Shown piece by piece: positions 56,791 to 64,000 of a stretch of 64,000 nt of DNA. The stretch is from contig OX335660.1 in the NCBI GenBank assembly GCA_946894095.1, forward strand, positions 17,613,001 through 17,677,000, written 5' to 3'. The position numbers and the translations under genes are program-made. The stretch's first letter is position 1. Each line of letters begins with the position of its first letter. This stretch comes from Incurvaria masculella (Eukaryota > Arthropoda > Insecta > Lepidoptera > Incurvariidae). Under the pieces are notes generated by a model. That model had not been told where the DNA came from. It ran no database searches and saw only the letters and a list, made by a program, of their open reading frames with translations.

Positions 56791-59236
56791 TACAGGGTGT
56801 CCCAAAAGTCATGGTCCAAACGAACTGGGGTGATAGAGGAGCTTATTTGCTATCATAATCACCAGGGATGTAGTTACCGCATTCTTAGTAGTTTAGAAGT
56901 TAGAGCACTTTTTACTGATTTATTAATATAAGCTCCAATTCAAAGAAAAAAAATATTAAAAAAATACAACATTGTGTTTATGTATTATTTTATTTCTGTG
57001 ATGTGTTAAGTAGTGATGTGTCTTTTTATTAAAAATGTTTCCACTAAGTTAGCTTTCATAATGTTCTTGTAGCAAATACATTTTAGAAAACCAATATTAA
57101 ATCCATAAAAAATATCTGAACTTCGAATGAAGATTATCAAAAAAAAATGTTCTACCGAAAAGTGAACCGATGTTGAAAAAACTTCTGCCATTCATGCCCA
57201 TTCTAACAAGGTATAAATCATCAGTCAACCTTTAATGCGATTGGATTTTTAATGGTAATTACTGGAACACTAGCTATTGACGTGACCGCGCTGTTTTGAG
57301 AACAGGATAATCTGCATGTGATGCGGCCGGTAGAAATAACTTAAAACAATAGAAATAACTGGAAATCTCGTCTGGTTCCGTTTCCCACTAATCCTCCCCC
57401 CTTCCCCTTACCTTACCTCCCTTATCTCTTTGAGCTGCTCCTACCTAGCGCCCAGCTCAGTGACTCGCTAACTGCTTGTAACTACGCACACATATTCTCG
57501 TTCTCGTTTAAATATCCCACGACTTGCCTTGTGTTTATTGACTTCATCAGTGACCAGTGTTAAGACCTGTGTTTATTATTTGGACTCCGTTTTTGCTCGT
57601 GGTTTGGAGACTTTAGTTGCTGCTCTGAAGATGCCACATCAGTATACGCCGCGTGAATATGCAGAAATGCATTTCATTTATGGGTTCTGTGATGGCAACG
57701 CTCGACGTGCTGCAAGAGAATACCAAAATCGATTTCCGAATCGCCAACGTTACCCCGATCACCGAGTGTTCATACGTGTGCATAACGCTTACATGCAAGG
57801 CGAAATACCTGGTGCTCCACGCCGAGAAGGACGACCTGTGGTCGACGGGGAAGAAGCAGTGCTTGCCATGGTTCGGGAGGACCCGACTATAAGCATACGA
57901 ACCATCTCACGACGTAGTGGCGTTCCAAAGTCTACAGTACAACGGATGTTGAGAAGGAACCGTCTACATCCCTACCACGTGCAACGTGTGCAAGCCCTCC
58001 TGCCCGCTGAATACGCTCATAGGGTGGCGTTTTGCAGAGAAATGCTTCGGAAGTCGCGAGAGGATGCACAGTTCTTCGACAACATTTTGTGGAGCGATGA
58101 ATCAACATTTAAACGGCTTGGGATCTTACATATTCACAATCTTCACTCTTGGGCAGTAGTAAATCCAAGAATAATACATAAGAAACGACCGCTTCCAACA
58201 CCACTTCGGAGTAAACCTCTGGGCAGGCATACTAGGTGGAAGGCTCATTGGGCCGTTTGAGCTACCGCCGAGGCTCAATGGTCGACGGTACCTGCAGTTC
58301 CTGCAGCGAGACCTGGGTGAACTTCTGCAAGATATCCTGCCTGAGCAACAGGAGAGAATGTGGTTGCAGCACGACGGGGCACCAGCGCATTACACACGCA
58401 TCGTTCAAGACCACCTTAACAATGCATACCCAAATCGGTGGATAGGGAGAGGGGGGACAATCCACTGGCCAGCGCGCTCACCAGACCTTAACCCACTCGA
58501 CTTCTATGTTTGGGGATACTACAAAGAAATTGCCTACAGTAAGGAAAACGCAAACATACATCAGCTTCGGGACAAGCTACAAGCTGCCGCAGAGATAGTT
58601 CGGAACAATCATCGAGGCATGAGACTATTAAAAAGAAACTTTTTAAGGCGATGCCGTTAGTGTATCAGGGCTGGTGGCCGGCATTTTGAGCATTTACTGT
58701 AAAAAATAATGAAATAAACTGATCACACTGAACCCGCATTTTTTTCTTTTTTTTCTTTTGAAGGTAATTTACTTCAATTACTGTCCATGTGTCAGAGAAT
58801 TATTAACAAATTATACCTTGTTAGAATCGGCATAAATAGCAGAAGTTTTTTCAGCATCGGTTCACTTTTCGGTAGAACATTTTTTTTTGATAATCTTCAT
58901 TCGAAGTTCAGATATTTTTTATGGATTTAATATTGGTTTTCTAAAATGTATTTGCTACAAGAACATTATGAAAGCTAACTTAGTGGAAACATTTTTAATA
59001 AAAAGACACATCACTACTTAACACATCACAGAAATAAAATAATACATAAACACAATGTTGTATTTTTTTAATATTTTTTTTCTTTGAATTGGAGCTTATA
59101 TTAATAAATCAGTAAAAAGTGCTCTAACTTCTAAACTACTAAGAATGCGGTAACTACATCCCTGGTGATTATGATAGCAAATAAGCTCCTCTATCACCCC
59201 AGTTCGTTTGGACCATGACTTTTGGGACACCCTGTA
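56791..59236 (+). mobile_element. mariner-like element with ~424-bp terminal repeats
   Basis: Inverted repeats run 56791-57214 and 58814-59236, beginning TACAGGGTGTCCCAAAAGTC, nearly identical and flanked by TA (56789-56790, 59237-59238). Total 2,446 bp with one transposase gene. It interrupts the jockey-like LINE 3' UTR. The near identity of the long repeats suggests a young insertion. Confidence 0.95.
57631..58660 (+). pseudogene. Tc1/mariner-superfamily transposase, one frameshift
   Basis: Start chosen at ATG 57631 (MPHQYTPREYAEMHFIYGF), giving the N-terminal helix region YTPREYAEMHF…RRAAREYQNRFPNRQRYPDH typical of a DUF4817-type domain. A second HTH (TISIRTISRRSGVPKSTVQR) and first catalytic Asp in ILWSDESTF follow. 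A one-base slip near 58190 moves the frame. The rest reads LWAGILGGRLIGPFELP, WLQHDGAPAHYT (second Asp) and WPARSPDLNPLDFYVWG (third acidic residue, Asp). By my count 41 residues separate the last two, i.e. DD41D. Ends at TAG 58658-58660. Confidence 0.88.
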
Positions 59237-59238
59237 TA

Positions 59239-59527
59239 TAAAAGTGTGTAGTTAGTAAGTATACCCATATATATATTTTTTAAAATAATATTCTTGTTGG
59301 TTCAGAACTTTTCTTTTGTTTAACATTTTTTTTTTTTTAATAAAATGCTGTTTTGTTTTGTTAAATATGTTAGGTTAAGTTAAGTTATCATCTGTTATTA
59401 TTACGCATGCTGTGTTCGCCACTTGTGGGGTGTACACGAACGCTATATTTTTGTAACACATCTCATTTTGTAAATTGTACGTGTATTACCCTGTTGGCGA
59501 ACCTTAATAAAGAAAAAGAAAAAAAAA
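59239..59527 (+). mobile_element. 3' UTR of the jockey-like LINE
   Basis: Continues the LINE 3' UTR after the mariner and ends in AATAAAGAAAAAGAAAAAAA at 59507-59528, its poly(A) end. Confidence 0.75.
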
Positions 59528-60318
59528 ATCCATAGACAGTACACTGCACTCGGATTTGTCATATTTTAGCATTGGCCAGTTCAGCAAAACAAAACACAGC
59601 GAAGAAGAACTGGAAAGAAACTCCGCTCTTTTATTTTTCAACGTCCACTTAGTCTAAGTTTACAAAAGTGTTTGTCAATTATTTTAACAAAAACATAGGT
59701 AAAACACTAAATTCACATGAATACACAAACATTTACAATCCAAGCCGTATGCAACAGTTCATGACAAATATCATTTTATTTGCAAAGACAATCCCCTCCA
59801 ACTAATATGTTGCCAATTGGAGCAGGCCAGTCCCCACAAACAGCACCCGTTCACGAGCATCACGCCAGGCACAGCCATTACCTCTTTCAACCATATTTTA
59901 GGGAAAGAGATAACCTGAGCCAAGCGTCACCGTAAGCAAGGACCTTTAAGCGATGCACTGCTCCAGTGGCAACACAACACTGTGAAACACTTGCACATTA
60001 GGTTTTAATACTATGAGTTTTGTCATAAACTACTACTGTCAGCTGATCACATAGTTACATATCCCTTTAAATGCTACCACCTACAGACAATTAAGAGTAT
60101 AATGGTTTGAGAGCATCCCTATCAATAAAGTAATAATAGATTCCTATATGAGATTTTGACCAATACCGAGAAACTAATAATGCTTAACTAAAATAAAATA
60201 AAATTCGGGTGTATAGAGCCCTCGTCATTATTGATACGAAATTGTATCAAATCAAAATTGATTGGTTAGTAATTTCATACTACAAGTAGTACTTATCATA
60301 AAAGTAGTAAAGATACAA
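59528..60318 (-). mobile_element. LINE 3'-UTR fragment (copy of 11818-12640)
   Basis: The reverse complement matches 11818-12608 closely from TTGTATCTTTACTACTTTTA to GTCTATGGA. The remaining tail (ATGAATAAA(CAATA)n) lies at 54168-54151 on the far side of the jockey-like LINE. Confidence 0.9.
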
Positions 60319-60326
60319 TGGTATTG

Positions 60327-60969
60327 GTAGTCGGGCTCCAGAACGTCCGTTCCTGAAGTTCCAGGCTCCTTAAACTGCCGACTCATAGCCCGTCCAGCCT
60401 CAATGCGGGCGCAGTTCATCCGCAGCTGGTCCACAGTTGAAATGTCCACAAGTGACAATAATCCGGAGTATGTTGGCCGCAGGTTGCGCCGAAGGATCTG
60501 CAACAACTCTGGATCTGTTAGGGGGTTCTGCAACCGCTTGCTCAGGCCTTGCATGACCGCGAAGTACATGGCGACGCTCTCATCCTTGCCTTGGGTACGC
60601 GCGCGCATGGCGCCTACGAGATCGTAATCGTAATGCACTCCTCCAAAGTCGCGCAACAGCAAGGCGCGCAGCTCCTCCCAGGTGGTAATGGAGTCTCGGA
60701 CGCTTCGGTACCAAACGAGCGCCTTTCCCTTTAAGAGCTCCGCGGCTGACGTGCAAAGCTGGGTGTACGGAATGGAACGTGAAGTGCACAGCTCCTCCAA
60801 GCGTACTAAGAAATCGCGAACGCTGGACGTTCCATCGAAAGTTAGACCGAGCTTGGCCACTTCTTATCCCTGCGCAGCTTCTCGGTATCCGCTTCAACCC
60901 GCTCGATGCGATTATAAAAATAATCGAGGGTCCCGCGCACGCTGCACAGTGCACGAGGCCCTTGGACAA
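60327..60969 (-). pseudogene. gypsy gag capsid part
   Basis: From about 60960 RTLDYFYNRIERVEADTEKL is read; a slip near 60860 leads to KLGLTFDGTSSVRDFLVRLE, LLKGKALVWYRSVRDSITTW EELRALLLRDF (split), and RLQNPLTDPELLQILRRN. The W-Y…W-E-L-L-F layout is that of retrotransposon gag capsid domains. It is cut at 60326 by the nest. No 5' LTR was identified to the right. Confidence 0.85.
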
Positions 60970-61206
60970 AAATAAAAAAATCTACTTTCAACTACATGGA
61001 ATTTGAACTTGTTATTGTAAAGAGGATTAGTCATAACCTGGAAATGTCCTGGAATTATACTCTAGTAATTTGCCATTGGCTAATAATACCCCCTCCATTT
61101 TGGTATTCCCGCGTGCGTTGCACTAATTGCTTATTATTCGCATTTTATCCTTTGCGCTGTAAGTTTTATTGAAGTGAAAGTACTACGTGTTTACATTCAA
61201 ATAACT

Positions 61207-61655
61207 ATGGAGTTTACAGGCCCAGGTATGTACTTTATAAAAAAATATAACATGTGTTTTTATATTGTTTGATTAAAATTCTATATGTCTCCAAAGCTGT
61301 TGTTCTGATTTTGCTTAAAATTTACGAATTAACGAACTTTAACAGAGCTTTAAAAAAAATCACCAAATATCACCTCGTAGTTTTTACCTTATATTATTGC
61401 CACACTCAAATACTTTAATTAAACATTAAATTTATCTGCGTCAGCCTGCGACTTACGAAATTATGATTTTTTTTCAGCGACAACCAACTCGATTAAAAAT
61501 ATCGATCTCGCAGAAGTGTGCTTTGAAAGCGGTAAAGATGATAGAAATAAAGCCGTCTACGAAAAAATATGTACATTATTAAACCTAACAGTCTTCCCAG
61601 ATGAATATAGTGACAAATTGAAGGCTGCAAGTAGATTATTTTGTTTAAAACGCCT
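61207..61655 (+). CDS. two-exon 5' gene fragment, unknown
   Basis: Exon 61207-61225 (ATG GAG TTT ACA GGC CCA G) ends at donor GTATGT. The intron ends at TTTTTTTTCAG (about 61478) and exon 2 continues in phase as (A)TTNSIKNIDLAEVCFESG KDDRNKAVYEKICTLLNLTV FPDEYSDKLKAASRLFCLKR (blocks split) until the MITE at 61657. Upstream 61080-61206 is promoter-like. I do not recognise the protein. The gene appears truncated by the MITE or to continue across it. Confidence 0.5.
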
Positions 61656-61656
61656 C

Positions 61657-61971
61657 CCATACAAACGTAGTTTACTAATCATTTGAAAACCACTGTTCAA
61701 ACTTACTTGATATTTGGTATCTAATATTAGGCTACAAATATCTGTGTCTGCATGTCTTTGTTTTTTCGGGAAATGTATTCTGGGTCAAACTACAGATTAA
61801 ACAAAATTAGTATGTAGATTTTATTTTTGATTTCATTTCATTCGGTTTGGATTTTTCAAAAAAACAAACGCATGCAGACACAGATATTTGTTACCTGATA
61901 TTAGATATTAAAAATCAATTTAATTGGAATAGCGGTTTCCAAATGATTAATAAACTACGTTTGTATGGGGA
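61657..61971. mobile_element. MITE, ~315 bp
   Basis: CCCATACAAACGTAGTTTAC and TAAACTACGTTTGTATGGGG are inverted ends. Inner ACAAATATCTGTGTCTGCATG and CATGCAGACACAGATATTTGT pair over 21 bp. Non-coding, inserted at the end of the unknown exon. Confidence 0.9.
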
Positions 61972-62079
61972 GCATAGCTTACGGGCCGTTCTTAAGTGCA
62001 GTGAATGCCGTGTGTGAAGTAAACACCGCATCCACCACACCGAGAGCACAGATTTCAGAGAAATTCGGAAGCGGTGGAT

Positions 62080-62590
62080 CCTTCCATGAGTCATCCAGGT
62101 TAAATACCTGGGCGTCACCTTCGACCGCGGCCTCACGCTCAAGACCCACTGCAAGAACGCGGTCAACTAGACCCGAGTCGCGCGGGCGCGACTCCGTCCA
62201 GTGCTCTCTTCGAAGATTCCTCTGCTTACCAAGCTGGGGATCTATAAGACCTACCTGAGGTCCCGCCTCACGTACGCAGCGCCGGCGTGGTACGCGCTGG
62301 TTCCGGAGACGCGACGCAAGAACGCCCGCACCCAACAGAACCTGGCGCTCCGTACCATCACGGGCGCTCCCCGCTACGTGAGGAACGCTACGATTGCGAG
62401 GGACCTCAAGGCGAAGATAGAGCCACTGGACGACTTCATCGGCCGTCTGGCGACGTCGATGTTCAAGCGTGTCGACGCGTCACAGTTCCCGCACATACGG
62501 GAACTGACACCGCTCCAGGCCCGACCGCCAGACGGCAGAAATAAGTACCCGCGCGACCTCGTCGTAGAAGACGAACTATCGGAGTAGACC
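62080..62590 (+). mobile_element. jockey-clade LINE RT C-terminus
   Basis: After LNTWASPSTAA… in one frame (KYLGVTFDRGLTLKTH in the proper frame, 62100-62150) the plus strand reads VLSSKIPLLTKLGIYKTYLR, SRLTYAAPAWYALVPETRRK and LRTITGAPRYVRNATIARDL to TAG 62587. These match thumb and C-terminal parts of jockey-type RTs. It is 5'-truncated. Confidence 0.82.
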
Positions 62591-63180
62591 TGCATTGGGG
62601 AATAGGAAGACCAGAAAAGTGGCCTGAAGAAGGCCCCCCAGAGACCTGCCTGCAGTTGCAGGCAGCGTATGATACCACGGCCAAGAGGCAAACCGCCAAA
62701 AGCCGTTTCTCCCGCCCGCTGACGCGGCCGGAACAAAACAACGAGAGAGCCGGAGGCGGCGGCGGTGGCGGTGCGGAGCGGGGAGCGTGATCGTCGCGAG
62801 GTATCGAAAGGTTATCACGCTTGACCTCTCAAAAACGATAAATTATCAAATTGAGTCAGTAATATATTTTGAAACATTTACAACAAAGATCTACGCATTC
62901 TAAATGCTCAGATATTGCCGCTAATCAAATTATCTTAATGAAATTGTCGTTAACTCACCGGTTCGGCTCCAACATCATTTTGTGGGATCTGAAATCAAGA
63001 AAGACAAAATACATCCACATACTGCTGGCACTGCCCTAGCTGAATTACACCTTAACTGCACCAGAACCCAAGCGTAGGTGCCCATAGCTACATGCGTAAG
63101 CCTCGGCGTCAGCTTGAAGCAGAAGGTAAGAGGTGAGGGAAGAAGTGGAAACATAGCGAGCAGTGATCGTGCCGCCGGTT
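62591..63180. other. LINE 3' UTR and unassigned flank
   Basis: 62591-62760 is probably the LINE 3' UTR (GC-rich). 62820-63080 is AT-rich with nothing recognised. Confidence 0.35.
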
Positions 63181-63189
63181 CCGACCGAG

Positions 63190-64000
63190 GCGAGGCGGGT
63201 AAGGAAGGAAGAGACAAAGTGAAGCAGCGGGAGCTTGGCGAGCTTAATAACGCCGCCCGCCTTGACCGATACAAGTCGGGTCAGGAAGGAAGAGAGAGCT
63301 TGGCGAGCTTAATAACGCCGCCCTCCTCGCCCGATACAAGTCGAGTAAGGAAAGGAGAGACGAAAGTGAAGCAGCGGGACCTTGGTGAGCTTAATCACGC
63401 CGCCCGCCTCGACCGATACAAGTCGGGTAAGGAAAGAAGAGACAAAGTGAAGCAGCGGGACCTTGGTGAGCTTAATCACGCCGCCCGCCTCGACCGATAC
63501 AAGTCGGGTAAGAAAGGAAGAGACAAAGTGAAGCAGCGGGAGCTTGGCGAGCTTAATAACGCCGCCCGCCTTGACCGATACAAGTCGGGTAAGGAAAGAA
63601 GAGACAAAGTGAAGCAGCGGGACCTTGGTGAGCTTAATCACGCCGCCCGCCTAGACCGATACAAGTCGGGTAAGGAAGGAAGAGACAAAGTGAAGCAGCG
63701 GGATCTTGGTGAGCTTAATCACGCCGCCCGCCTCGACCGATACAAGTCGGGTAAGAAAGGAAGAGACAAAGCGAAACAGCGGGATCTTGGCGAGCTTAAT
63801 TACGCCGCCCGCCTCGACCGATACAAGTCGGGTCAGGAAGGAAGAGAGAGCTTGGCGAGCTTAATCACGCCGCCCTCCCCGACCGATAAAGTCGGGTAAG
63901 GAAGGAAGAGACAAAGTGAAGCAGTGAGAGCTTGGCGAGCTTAATCGCGCCGCCCGCCTCGACCGATACAAGTCGGGTAAGAAAGGAAAAGACAAAGTGA
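63190..64000. repeat. 81-bp minisatellite with an open frame, runs off the window
   Basis: GACAAAGTGAAGCAGCGGGA recurs every 81 bp (e.g. 63441, 63522) with two shortened units near 63290 and 63850. The plus-strand frame 63078-63899 stays open because the unit is 27 codons (DKVKQRDLGELNHAARLDRY KSGKERR, split). No homology to a known protein is apparent; most likely a non-coding minisatellite. Confidence 0.85.

Larger units (their letters stand above)
54143..60326. mobile_element. insertion nest in gypsy gag, with 8-bp target duplication
   Basis: TGGTATTG occurs at 54143-54150 and 60319-60326. Between them lies the minus-strand LINE 3' fragment (60318-59528 and 54168-54151), itself split by a plus-strand jockey-like LINE (54169-59527), which is split by the mariner at 56791-59236. 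The gag reading frame on the two outer sides meets without loss once one duplicate is ignored. Confidence 0.88.

Noticed and set aside
63078..63899. 273-codon ORF as a real repeat protein
   Set aside because: Explained by an 81-bp tandem unit; no start context, domain or non-repeat conserved part.

Overview
The window is insect nuclear DNA, most likely from a moth or butterfly. It is AT-rich, split by introns and packed with transposable elements. Lepidoptera is suggested by a roughly 300-bp repeat at 40198-40494, which opens with an accession-wide 'GGACTCGCACACGAAGGGTTCCGTACC' type motif and closes with 'GGCACGGAACCCTAAAAA'; I recognise this repeat from lepidopteran genomes. The mix of jockey-, CR1-, RTE- and R4/Dong-like LINEs, mariners and short inverted-repeat elements fits as well.

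One host gene dominates. On the minus strand, 18 exons between 45320 and 6289 join with consistent splice phases into about 1,019 codons ending in TGA. They encode the insect AF4/FMR2 (AFF) protein Lilliputian, the scaffold of the super elongation complex. The conserved N-terminal segment (exons 1-2), the ESILKEM segment (exons 5-6), an acidic Ser-rich region (exons 9-10), an AT-hook (exons 11-12) and the C-terminal homology domain (exons 14-18) are all readable. The first exon(s) lie beyond the part read here, or were not recognised.

The introns have grown by insertion, and three lilli exons have been tandemly copied in place. A 138-bp unit made of the acceptor and first ~98 bp of exon 15 is repeated about 20 times (9844-14330), with a 4-unit higher-order period. 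A 141-bp unit holding the donor end of exon 12 is present in 4 copies. A decayed partial copy of the terminal exon sits beside the original.

Layout: 1-6288 holds CR1-like LINE remains and the lilli 3' flank. 6289-14548 holds the C-terminal exons and the exon-derived satellite. 14700-25000 holds an RNase H LINE, a chimeric jockey-like LINE, a mariner carrying foreign DNA and a long R4/Dong-type ORF. 26000-45320 holds the remaining exons with MITEs, SINEs, minisatellites and LINE fragments. Upstream of lilli, 46300-61000 is dominated by a broken Ty3/gypsy element whose gag is split by a three-deep nest: a LINE 3' fragment, split by a jockey-like LINE, split by a long-TIR mariner. 61200-64000 has a two-exon gene fragment, a MITE, a LINE fragment and an 81-bp coding-like minisatellite running off the end.

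All functional statements are from reading translations by eye; no database search was possible.
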